Shown in pieces: positions 44,802 to 51,784 of a stretch of 51,784 nucleotides of DNA (the first letter of the stretch is position 1; each line of letters begins with the position of its first letter). The stretch covers positions 1-51,784 of the forward strand of contig NZ_JARFJD010000030.1 in assembly GCF_029087225.1 (NCBI RefSeq), given 5' to 3'. This DNA is from Limnobacter olei (GTDB lineage: Bacteria; Pseudomonadota; Gammaproteobacteria; Burkholderiales; Burkholderiaceae_B). Both the position numbers and the translations under genes were made by a program. The notes below the pieces were generated by a model that was not told the DNA's origin, did no database searches, and saw only the letters and a program-made list of their open reading frames with translations.

Positions 44802-46730
44802 ATGTTCAACCTCACCCTCCTCGCCACCACCACGCTGCTCGCCCTCACCGTATCGGGCTGCGCCATGGTCAGCGTGGGCTCGGTCAGTTCGGAAGATTAC
44901 CTGTCGGCCCGCCGGGGCGATGTGCTCACCACCGGCCAACTCAGCGCATCCGCGCGTACAGCACTTCAGGTAGTTGGCACCAACGAGGCACGTTGTAACA
45001 GCAATATTTCTGAATGCAGAAAATTGCTGATTGCTTCCATTGGCTTGAGCGACGAGCAACGTTTGTCGACGATATCTGAACTTTGGCTTCAAGAGGCCTT
45101 GCAAAACGAAGAAGCGCAGAAACTGGAACCCGCCAACGATGCGCTGAAAGCCGCCACCCTTTCCGCCTACCTTGAAAGTGCAAAGCACGCCTACGCTTAC
45201 CTGTTTTTCACGAGCCGCACACCCGACTTGCGCGCCTTGGAAGACCGGCAAGCCCAAGTGCGGGACTACTACAATTTTTCAACCCAGCAGGCTGTGGTGG
45301 GTTTGTTCAACCGCTACCGCGATCAACTTGAGCAATCGGTTTCTCAGGAAAAAACCTACCTGCTGCACTTCGACCCGTGGAAAGTCAGCGGCAGCACTGC
45401 GGGCATCAGCTTAAGCCACAAGGGCCAATTGCCCAATGAATTGGTGGCGGCGTCTTCACTGACTTTCAAAGGCCTGCGCAACCAATACCGGCGAGACGGC
45501 CTCGGTGCTGAATTGGTGGCCGTGTTTGCAGACAGCGTGGTGAAACGGGAAGACGAAAACAAGCCCTGGAGCGAAACACCCTTTCCTTCTGTCACCGTGA
45601 TGTTGCACTTTCCCGGCAACAGCATTGAGTCTGTTCTAGACGGCAGGCAAGTAGAACTGCAAGGTTTTGATCCTCACCGAAATTCGAGTGTGGATGTTCG
45701 CGGTATTCGAGTACCACTGGCCGCCAACTTCACATCGGGTTATGGCTTGTGGCTGGCCCGCTCAGGTTTTGCGCAAGAAAGCTTGTTGTCGCTGATTGGT
45801 CGCAGTGAAACGCTGGACAAACCCCGCATTTATTTGATGCAACCCTTCGACCCCAACCGCCGGGTTATTCTCATGCTGCATGGTTTGGCCAGCAGCCCGG
45901 AGGCCTGGGTGAACGTGGCCAATGAAGTGTTGGGTGACGAAGAACTTCGCCAGAATTTTCAGATTTGGCAGGTGTACTACCCCACCAATTTGCCACTGCC
46001 ATTCAACAACCGCGAGATTCGCGAAGCTGTGAATGCCACGTTGAAAAACTTTGATCCGCAAGGCAAGCGAAGGGCTTCCACAGAAATGGTGTTGATTGGC
46101 CACAGCATGGGTGGCGTGTTGGCACGGCTGATGGTGTCGAATTCGGGCGACCAATTGTGGGAATCGGTGCTCGACCGCTACAACATTTCAGAACAGCGCG
46201 AGGCAAGGCTTCGCCAAAAAATTGAGCCCTATGTAATTTTCGATGCCATGCCGCAACCCACGCGAGCCATTTTCATTGCAGCACCACACCGCGGAACCCC
46301 CTATGCAGAAAATCGTTTTGCGCGTTTTGTGTCGGGGCTTATTCGCTTGCCAGCAACAGTACTAAGCCGTGTAACTGAAATCGGCCAGCTGTTGGTGAAT
46401 CCCGATGAAGCCTCGAATGAACCGCTGGTGGGCTCAATCAACAGCATCAAGAACCTTAGTGACCAAGACCCGTTCGTGCGAGAGTCCTCCAAATTGCCGA
46501 TCTCGAGCAAGGTGACCTACCACTCCATCATGGGCAACGATACACCCGGCGTTATTCTTGAGGCCAGCAGCGATGGTGTGGTGCCCTATGCCAGCGCAAA
46601 ACTGGAGGGTGCAGCCTCAGAACTGGTGGTGAACTCCTGGCACAGCGTGCAGGAAACGCCCGAGGCCATTGTTGAAGTGCGCCGAATTCTTCACGAACAC
46701 CTGAACCGGCTACAAGAAAGCCAACGTTAA
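44802..46730 (+). CDS. Large lipoprotein with an alpha/beta-hydrolase (lipase/esterase) domain
   Basis: 642 residues. The signal peptide ends in the lipobox VSGC. The N-terminal half (about 20-350) is unassigned. The C-terminal half is an alpha/beta hydrolase: oxyanion region LMLHGLASSPEAW (His360), nucleophile GHSMGG with Ser435, and a distal EASSDGVVPYASA and NSWHSVQ supplying likely Asp and His. A lipid-anchored periplasmic or surface esterase is likely. It starts 37 bp after mocA, and its last codon overlaps the HPP gene stop tail to tail. Confidence 0.88.
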   Translation: MFNLTLLATTTLLALTVSGCAMVSVGSVSSEDYLSARRGDVLTTGQLSASARTALQVVGTNEARCNSNISECRKLLIASIGLSDEQRLSTISELWLQEALQNEEAQKLEPANDALKAATLSAYLESAKHAYAYLFFTSRTPDLRALEDRQAQVRDYYNFSTQQAVVGLFNRYRDQLEQSVSQEKTYLLHFDPWKVSGSTAGISLSHKGQLPNELVAASSLTFKGLRNQYRRDGLGAELVAVFADSVVKREDENKPWSETPFPSVTVMLHFPGNSIESVLDGRQVELQGFDPHRNSSVDVRGIRVPLAANFTSGYGLWLARSGFAQESLLSLIGRSETLDKPRIYLMQPFDPNRRVILMLHGLASSPEAWVNVANEVLGDEELRQNFQIWQVYYPTNLPLPFNNREIREAVNATLKNFDPQGKRRASTEMVLIGHSMGGVLARLMVSNSGDQLWESVLDRYNISEQREARLRQKIEPYVIFDAMPQPTRAIFIAAPHRGTPYAENRFARFVSGLIRLPATVLSRVTEIGQLLVNPDEASNEPLVGSINSIKNLSDQDPFVRESSKLPISSKVTYHSIMGNDTPGVILEASSDGVVPYASAKLEGAASELVVNSWHSVQETPEAIVEVRRILHEHLNRLQESQR

Positions 46731-47746
46731 TGCGTGGCTGCTTTCACTGGCAGCCAGCGACCGTCCTGCAACACCACCTCGTAGCGCGCCCAGCGCTTGA
46801 AGGCCTCGACATTGCTCAAACCGGTTTCATACAAATCGGCACCGGCCACATTTTTGTAAATCACTTGTTGCCCGGCCTCGCCCTTGTAAGGCGTGGTTAA
46901 TGACATGTCCAGCAACTCGCGCACGCACCAGCGATAACCCACTTGGCCGTTGCTGTAGAAAGCGCCCACGGTCAGGGTTTGGGGGTGAGTGCTTTGCTCA
47001 TCGGCATGCTTGGTGGCATATTCGAACAGCTCGGCCAACACATCTGCACTCACGTCCACATAGGAATCCATGCGGGCAATCGCGGCTGCAAAATCTTCGT
47101 GGGTAAGGCTGGCTCCAGTTTCCGACAGGGCCTCCACGGGCCTTTTCTGCTTGCGTGCAAAATGGTTGGGGTAGCGCCGCCAGGCAAACAGCGCATTGAA
47201 ACTGACCGCCACAAACAAAATAGCCAAGGTGTTCAACAGCACCGGGTTGATCATGTACCAATAACCCAGGTTTGAAATGGATTCACCGCCCAACACGGCG
47301 GTGAGCGCCGTAGCCCCGCCCGGCGGATGAATGCAATTGGCCCAGTACATCACGCCCACCGCCAAACCCACCGCCAAAGCCGCAGCCAAATAAGTGTGCG
47401 GAATGTAACGCGCGCAAGTAACGCCAATGAGTGCCGATACAAAATGCCCACCCATCAGCGCCCAAGGCTGCGACAAGGTGCCGTGCGGTACAGCAAACAA
47501 CAAAACCGCTGTTGCACCCATGGATGCGACCACCAAAATTGCATCGGTGCCCTGAACCACAAAACTGGACATCCAACACACCATCAAGATTCCCAAAAAG
47601 GCACCCAAGCCAGAAATGGCTTTCTCGCGGGGGCTGGTGGAATTGGATTCGAAGCCAAGAATCGACCTGGTCACGGACAAGGCGCGCAAAGCCCGGATGG
47701 AGAGTTTCATGTTTGGAATCAACAGGTTTGTTTGAAACAAGCCCAT
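46727..47746 (-). CDS. HPP-family integral membrane protein
   Basis: 339 residues. Four to five hydrophobic helices contain the HPP signature CIHPPGGATAL, with SMGATAVLLFAVPHGTLSQPWALMGGH before it; a C-terminal soluble part of about 130 residues (TLTVGAFYSNGQVGYRWCVREL) lacks a known domain and is not a CBS pair. Related proteins have been linked to nitrite transport, but the function here is open. AGGAG lies 7 bp before the ATG at 47746. The stop overlaps the stop of the upstream hydrolase gene. Confidence 0.88.
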   Translation of the reverse strand: MGLFQTNLLIPNMKLSIRALRALSVTRSILGFESNSTSPREKAISGLGAFLGILMVCWMSSFVVQGTDAILVVASMGATAVLLFAVPHGTLSQPWALMGGHFVSALIGVTCARYIPHTYLAAALAVGLAVGVMYWANCIHPPGGATALTAVLGGESISNLGYWYMINPVLLNTLAILFVAVSFNALFAWRRYPNHFARKQKRPVEALSETGASLTHEDFAAAIARMDSYVDVSADVLAELFEYATKHADEQSTHPQTLTVGAFYSNGQVGYRWCVRELLDMSLTTPYKGEAGQQVIYKNVAGADLYETGLSNVEAFKRWARYEVVLQDGRWLPVKAATH

Positions 47747-47773
47747 GATGATACTCCTGTAAATTGTGATGAA

Positions 47774-47788
47774 GCACCAAGTTGGTGC
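47774..47788. promoter_or_regulatory. Palindrome between HPP and acyltransferase genes
   Basis: GCACCAA-G-TTGGTGC, perfect 7-bp arms, in the divergent gap, about 30 bp from the HPP start. Candidate operator. Confidence 0.4.
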
Positions 47789-47872
47789 AGTTCAGGTCAA
47801 TCCATTTCTACCCGCATCGGTTGTGGCAACTCGCTTTATACTTCGCAATTGCCCATTCCTTCTGCATGCCCT

Positions 47873-48889
47873 GTGCGCAATTCCACCGTCGACCTGCTGA
47901 AAGCCCTGGCCTCACAAATTATTGTGGTTCACCACCTGTTGCTGTACACACCCATGTCGCCGGTGCTGCAAGCCAAGTGGCCCGGTTTGCTGGGTTTTAT
48001 CGCCGATGAGGGTCGCTATGTGGTGCAAATTTTTTTGGTGATTGGCGGCTTTTTGGCGGCGCAGTCCATGTTCAGCTTGCTGGGTAAGGCACGTGATGTG
48101 GCGGTTTGGCCCCTGTTCAAAAAACGCTTTCTGCGCCTGGCCAAACCTTTCTGGATAGCCATTGCTGTGGCCGTGTTGCTGGGCTGGCTGGGCGGCAAAA
48201 TTGCGATGCATGAGGAAGTGGCTGATTTGCCAAGTTTTACCCAACTGCTAGCCCATGCATTCTTGTTACACGACATTGTAGAAGTGGAGGCTTTGTCGGC
48301 CGGGGTTTGGTATGTGGCAATCGACCTGCAACTTTACGCAGTGTTAGTGTTGATGGCGTGGGTGAGCCAAAAAACCGGCGGGCTGAAATTGCTTGAACCC
48401 CAGCAAGGATTGTTGCTGCTGGCAATTGCCATGACCCTCGCCTCCTTGTTGGTGTGGAACAGAAATGCTGAACACGACGAATGGGCTTGGTATTTTTTCG
48501 GTGCCTACGGCTTGGGCGTTGCCGCCCATTGGGCTCAAGGTGAAGGCAAAGTGGCTTGGGTCAGCTTGCTGATTGCGGGCCTGCTGAGCATTGCACTGTG
48601 GATTGAATGGCGCGAGCGCTTGTTGTTGACGGGTGTAACAGCTTTGCTGTTGATGAACAGTGATCGTATTGAAAGCTTGGTCAGTGTGATTGTTCAAGGC
48701 CCAGTGCGCTGGCTGGGCGATATTTCATACTCGGTTTTTCTGATTCACTACGGCATTGCTGTGTTTGCAAGTTCAGTGGTGATTGCCTTGGGCTTGAGCA
48801 GTTTTGCGGAAATGTTGACCGCGTTTTTGCTGACCTGGGTGATTAGTGTTGCGGCGGGGTGGGTGTTGTATTGGGGGGTTGAGAAGTAA
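47873..48889 (+). CDS. Acyltransferase family 3 membrane protein
   Basis: About 338 residues from a GTG at 47873, with no good Shine-Dalgarno; a TTG at 47849 is an alternative and the frame runs much further upstream, antisense to the HPP gene. The protein is nearly all hydrophobic helices. Family features: STVDLLKALASQIIVVHHLLLYT at the N-terminus with the conserved His, then KKRFLRLAKPFWIAI and GDISYSVFLIHYG near the end. It likely O-acylates a cell-surface glycan or lipid; no polysaccharide genes are near. Confidence 0.87.
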   Translation: MRNSTVDLLKALASQIIVVHHLLLYTPMSPVLQAKWPGLLGFIADEGRYVVQIFLVIGGFLAAQSMFSLLGKARDVAVWPLFKKRFLRLAKPFWIAIAVAVLLGWLGGKIAMHEEVADLPSFTQLLAHAFLLHDIVEVEALSAGVWYVAIDLQLYAVLVLMAWVSQKTGGLKLLEPQQGLLLLAIAMTLASLLVWNRNAEHDEWAWYFFGAYGLGVAAHWAQGEGKVAWVSLLIAGLLSIALWIEWRERLLLTGVTALLLMNSDRIESLVSVIVQGPVRWLGDISYSVFLIHYGIAVFASSVVIALGLSSFAEMLTAFLLTWVISVAAGWVLYWGVEK

Positions 48890-48934
48890 GGTTGTTCTCC
48901 CACCTGGGGTGCGCCCTTCTCCAATAAAATTCAT

Positions 48935-48987
48935 TTGACAGGCAAAACTCCTTACTCTAAAGTAAGGAAATTATATCAAGGGATATA
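48935..48987 (+). promoter_or_regulatory. Promoter and two operators of the toxin-antitoxin operon
   Basis: Consensus -35 TTGACA (48935-48940), 17 bp, -10 TAAAGT (48958-48963). The first inverted repeat, CCTTACT-CTAA-AGTAAGG (48950-48967), covers the -10. The second, TATATC-AAGG-GATATA (48972-48987), lies just before the antitoxin ATG. Typical layout for antitoxin autoregulation. Confidence 0.8.
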
Positions 48988-48993
48988 TCAATC

Positions 48994-49236
48994 ATGGCTA
49001 CAGCTTCAGTAACATCCAAAGGACAAATTACAATTCCCGCAGGGGTGCGCGCTGCGCTTGGGCTGGAAACCGGCAGCAGGGTTGAATTTGTTGAAACAGA
49101 AAAGGGAAAGTTTGCAATTGTTGCAGCAACAAATTCCGTACACGCTCTTAAAGGCATGTTGCGCAAACCGTTATCACCTGTAAGCATCGAAGATATGAAC
49201 TTGGCGATTGCCAAACAAGGGGCCAAAGCCCGATGA
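48994..49236 (+). CDS. vapB: AbrB/MazE-type antitoxin
   Basis: 80 residues. The SpoVT/AbrB swapped-hairpin fold is shown by ATASVTSKGQITIPAGVRAALGLETGSRVEFVETEKGKFAIV. The C-terminal tail (residues 48-80) should wrap around the toxin. The stop overlaps the toxin start by 4 bp (ATGA), ensuring coupled synthesis. It probably represses its own promoter through the two inverted repeats upstream. Confidence 0.9.
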   Translation: MATASVTSKGQITIPAGVRAALGLETGSRVEFVETEKGKFAIVAATNSVHALKGMLRKPLSPVSIEDMNLAIAKQGAKAR

Positions 49237-49625
49237 TCGGCCTTGATACCAACGTACTGGTCCGCTATATCGCCCAAGATGATGCCAAACAATCCCCCAT
49301 CGCCACCAAACTGATTACATCGCTTACAACGGAAAACCCTGGATTTATTTCTCAAGTTTCACTGGTTGAACTGGTGTGGGTTATGCAAAGCTGCTACAAA
49401 GCAAGCAAACCTGAAGTAGTAGCAATTCTTGAAACATTGTTGAGCACACGTGAACTGCTTGTTGAAAATACGGAAATAGCAATTAAAGCACTGAAAATTT
49501 TCGAAACATCAAAAGCAGACTTTTCCGATTGCCTAATCGAGCGAACCGCAAACAAAGCCGGATGCCTGCACTGTGTTAGCTTCGACACCCATGCCATTAA
49601 GACGGCGGGATTTAAACCTGTTTGA
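49233..49625 (+). CDS. vapC: PIN-domain ribonuclease toxin (VapC family)
   Basis: 130 residues. The acidic PIN residues are in GLDTNVLVRYI (Asp5), SLVELVW (Glu46), ADFSDCLI (Asp96, Asp99) and SFDTH (Asp118). These toxins cleave tRNA or rRNA when freed from the antitoxin. All catalytic positions appear intact, so the pair should be functional. It converges with the lipase gene 7 bp away. Confidence 0.92.
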   Translation: MIGLDTNVLVRYIAQDDAKQSPIATKLITSLTTENPGFISQVSLVELVWVMQSCYKASKPEVVAILETLLSTRELLVENTEIAIKALKIFETSKADFSDCLIERTANKAGCLHCVSFDTHAIKTAGFKPV

Positions 49626-49632
49626 TTTAAAA

Positions 49633-50859
49633 CTAACCCCGCTGCGCCTTCAACATGGCCTGCTGCGCCCGCCCAGCCATTTCCGTGCTGAATTGCCCAA
49701 GAATCCAGTGCAGGGTTTGAATGGTGAGCGCTGTGCCGCTGATCGGTGCACGCCCCAGAAAATCAAGCATGGAATTCACAATGGTGAACACATCCTCAGC
49801 CAGTAGCTTGCTGGCGTTTGCGGCTTTCACCAGCACTTCTGAAAGCAGATCTGCCGCTGTAACGGCAAGGCTTAATCCACCCTGCACGGTGACCAGGTAG
49901 GCGTATCCCATTGAGCGCAACACCTGCTCGGTCAGTTTGCCCACCAGGTCGAGCAGCTTGGCATTGAACATGCCACCGCCCCCCAGTTTCGCAAACTCTC
50001 GGGACAAATCGGTGTATTGCGACAAGCCATACGGCATCGGAGAAAAATCGCTCCAACTGCTGCTGTAGGCCATTTTGGAATAACCGCTGTGCAACAGGTG
50101 CGCATCAATACCCACCTTTTCGCCATGCCGTATCAATAATTCAGAAGACCCGCGCGAGGCGTGCATGTAAGGAAACAAGGGCACCATGGGCACTGGGTCG
50201 CAGGGGTTGGCAATACGCCTAATTTGCCCCGGTGCAATTTGCTTGGTGATGTCTTGCGCATAGCTAACAATACCCACACGCGGTGCGCCAATGGTGTAAA
50301 GACACACATTGAAACCCGCGTCGCGCAACATACACGCATTCAAATTGGCCAAGGCACCACCCAGGCTGTGGCCCATGCAGTGAATGGTACTTGGCCGCTT
50401 TGCACCACTTTGCGATACAAAATTCACCAACTGGCTTTGATAGCTTTTGAAGGTTTTCAGGAACCCACGGTGAAACACATTGCCGCGTGGACCAATGCCA
50501 TAGCCGATGTTTGCGTTGGTTGCCAAATCGAATTTGTTGTGCTGGAAGTTGGTGCCGCGTGTGACAAGAACGAGCTCGTTGGCGCGGCTGCCGGTGCCGT
50601 GTGCCACGAAGCCGAAACCGCTGAGGAGGTCGATGTTGAAGATGCCGGATCGGCCGGCGAGTGTACCAAATCCATCCGATTGAATTGGCAGTTTTCGGGA
50701 CCTAGCCACTTGAATTAGTTCGTCTGAACTCAAGGTTGATATGTGCGCTACTGACTTGCCGGGATTCGCCGCTTTTAGATTGCGAAAAACGGAATCGGCT
50801 TCGTATGCAAAACCCGAAAGTGCATGAACGTAGTTTGGTTGTAAAAGTAGATTAGTCAT
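49633..50859 (-). CDS. Class-3 lipase-family protein, candidate T6SS effector
   Basis: 408 residues with no signal peptide. The lipase_3 core has LVTRGTN, the nucleophile elbow HCMGHSLGGALANL with Ser165, TIGAPRVG, and NPCDPVPMVP with likely catalytic Asp221; His254 or His257 in IDAHLLHSGY is the likely third member. The C-terminal 130 residues have hydrophobic stretches (LVTVQGGLSLAVTAADLL). A lipase lacking a Sec signal beside an exported small protein, in a genome with a T6SS, suggests a contact-delivered phospholipase. Its ATG overlaps the previous gene by 8 bp. Delivery is inference. Confidence 0.82.
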   Translation of the reverse strand: MTNLLLQPNYVHALSGFAYEADSVFRNLKAANPGKSVAHISTLSSDELIQVARSRKLPIQSDGFGTLAGRSGIFNIDLLSGFGFVAHGTGSRANELVLVTRGTNFQHNKFDLATNANIGYGIGPRGNVFHRGFLKTFKSYQSQLVNFVSQSGAKRPSTIHCMGHSLGGALANLNACMLRDAGFNVCLYTIGAPRVGIVSYAQDITKQIAPGQIRRIANPCDPVPMVPLFPYMHASRGSSELLIRHGEKVGIDAHLLHSGYSKMAYSSSWSDFSPMPYGLSQYTDLSREFAKLGGGGMFNAKLLDLVGKLTEQVLRSMGYAYLVTVQGGLSLAVTAADLLSEVLVKAANASKLLAEDVFTIVNSMLDFLGRAPISGTALTIQTLHWILGQFSTEMAGRAQQAMLKAQRG

Positions 50860-51367
50860 ATTTAAGGCTTTTCCTTTCTTCGGATTCTTCTACTTCACAA
50901 TTGATAATTGGCAACCTACCGTTAAATAACTCCTTGTCTTTCAGATCGCATTTCATACGTATGTAGGGAAGTCCCGTCTCAACGTTTTCCTGATATGAGT
51001 TTTTCGATGTGGCATAGGCCATGTAGTCTTTTCCATCAATTGGAATGAAAATTCGAAGGCTAATATTAGGTACGTGAAATAGCTTGGCCAAAAAGCCAAA
51101 CTCAGCTGAACCACGCATTTCCGGAAAATCAAAACGTCCCTCTCTATCGGTTGAGGTGATTTCGGTGCGGGGCTCTGCCTCCATGTTCCAGCTAATGATT
51201 CGCTGCACTTTTAACCCTGAAACCGGTTTGCCATGGTCGAATATTTGCCCCTCAACGGAAGAGGACAGAATGAGGTTATCTTGCCGCACAGCGTGGGCTC
51301 CTTGGGGAATCAAAAATAAGAAGGGGGTACAGGCAAGAGCTAGAAGCGCGAGGTTACGAAAGCGCAT
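50852..51367 (-). CDS. Exported Ig-like (carboxypeptidase-regulatory-like) protein, candidate immunity or accessory partner
   Basis: 171 residues. A Sec signal (LALLALACTPFLFLIPQGAHA, cleavage near residue 26) leads to a single beta-sandwich: GQIFDHGKPVSGLKVQR, STDREGRFDFPE, then a Cys pair (MKCDLKD and INCEVEE). This resembles DUF6795-type proteins, which I recall lying next to lipase effectors; that link is from memory. Periplasmic location fits immunity against a lipase attacking membranes from outside. It is translated first and overlaps the lipase by 8 bp. Confidence 0.78.
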   Translation of the reverse strand: MRFRNLALLALACTPFLFLIPQGAHAVRQDNLILSSSVEGQIFDHGKPVSGLKVQRIISWNMEAEPRTEITSTDREGRFDFPEMRGSAEFGFLAKLFHVPNISLRIFIPIDGKDYMAYATSKNSYQENVETGLPYIRMKCDLKDKELFNGRLPIINCEVEESEERKSLKYD

Positions 51368-51784
51368 GAATTGTTTGCCGTCAAAGGGAAAGGCAATACA
51401 GTAGCAGGGTAGTTTATGGCTTCAAAAAACCGCTGTTTCGGGTCACCCGAAAGGGTTGCTGGATTGGCCGAGCCGACAGAAAACCTTTAGTTCAGATCGA
51501 AATTAATCAAGTTTGTTAACATGAGATTCCTGTCATGTTAAAAAAACGCGTTTTCTTTAACATGAGCCGAGTCAATCGGGTGCCGATTTCTCGCAGCGCT
51601 TCTGGATAAGTGACCGCAACTTTGAGCAGGGTTGTTGCCGCGCCGGTTAGGCTTCTGAGACCCGGATTCAGTCGTATTCAAATAAATTATTGTGACCTGT
51701 CGCCCCGCTGGTAAGGCTGCTTATAGGCCGGCGCGTACATCAGGACTGTCAGCCGAAATGTCTGAGTTATTGGCGAAAGCAGAC
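51368..51784. other. Non-coding window end with palindromes and TTAACATGA repeats
   Basis: No gene is seen on either strand. TTAACATGA occurs at 51516-51524, inverted as TCATGTTAA at 51533-51541, and again direct at 51557-51565. Between the last two is the palindrome AAAACGCGTTTT (51543-51554). It should also hold the promoter of the Ig-like gene. The cluster could be an operator array or a recombination site of an element that continues to the right. Confidence 0.5.

Noticed and set aside
47327-47872. N-terminal extension of the acyltransferase frame
   Set aside because: The extension runs antisense through the HPP gene and lacks family similarity; translation begins near 47873.

Overview
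The window reads as chromosome of a Gram-negative betaproteobacterium, most likely Burkholderiales. The reasons are the order rsmI / yraN / gmhA-like SIS gene / BON lipoprotein, many lipobox lipoproteins, TonB receptors, a RegB/RegA pair, and moderate GC of roughly 53 % by eye. A Limnobacter-like organism fits, but that is a guess from gene content and not from any search. No rRNA, tRNA, CRISPR array, transposase or phage structural gene was found. Gene starts were set from Shine-Dalgarno sites, family N-termini and overlaps.

Layout. 1-514: GC-rich non-coding DNA full of hairpins, then AT-rich DNA leading to a very acidic Pro/Gly/Leu/Asp repeat protein with three perfect 117-bp units. 1562-6540: housekeeping genes rsmI, yraN, gmhA-like, dual-BON lipoprotein, TlpA-like lipoprotein, Hsp15 and a tartrate/D-malate dehydrogenase. 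6558-18947, all on the minus strand: a type VI secretion block in the order tssA-tssB-tssC-hcp-hcp-tssE-tssF-tssG-clpV. It ends in a Tat-exported caspase-like protein and an unknown lipoprotein. Sheath, tube, baseplate and ClpV are present; tssJ, tssK, tssL, tssM, vgrG and PAAR are not in the window. 19029-25497: glutathione reductase, a TVP38 membrane domain fused to a dihydrolipoamide-dehydrogenase-like enzyme, a LigB/DODA dioxygenase, a Nudix lipoprotein and a ZIP transporter. 25594-27803: an EgtB/SenA-like non-heme iron enzyme divergent from an OxyR-like regulator with both redox cysteines.

27837-31186: a FadR-type GntR regulator with a perfect 10-bp-arm operator over its own promoter, followed by a fatty-acid-hydroxylase-like protein and NnrU, then a converging Na+/H+ antiporter. 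31250-39298: an iron-uptake neighbourhood with two TonB receptors flanking RegB/RegA and a PepSY membrane protein; a 177-bp foldback element lies between the converging second receptor and PepSY gene. 39383-44764: a LysR regulator divergent from a molybdenum hydroxylase operon (iorA-iorB-xdhC-mocA-like), which carries its own cofactor-maturation genes. 44802-48889: a large lipoprotein alpha/beta hydrolase, an HPP membrane protein and an acyltransferase.

48935-51784: a VapB/VapC-type toxin-antitoxin operon with a clear promoter and two operators. Next come a cytosolic class-3 lipase and an overlapping upstream exported Ig-like protein, which look like an orphan T6SS lipase effector and its immunity or accessory partner. 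The window closes with about 400 bp of non-coding DNA carrying palindromes.

The strongest leads for something not well described are: the caspase-like protein and lipoprotein in the T6SS operon; the lipase/Ig-like pair; the GntR-hydroxylase-NnrU operon; the 37.6-kb foldback; and the repeat protein with the structured non-coding DNA before it.
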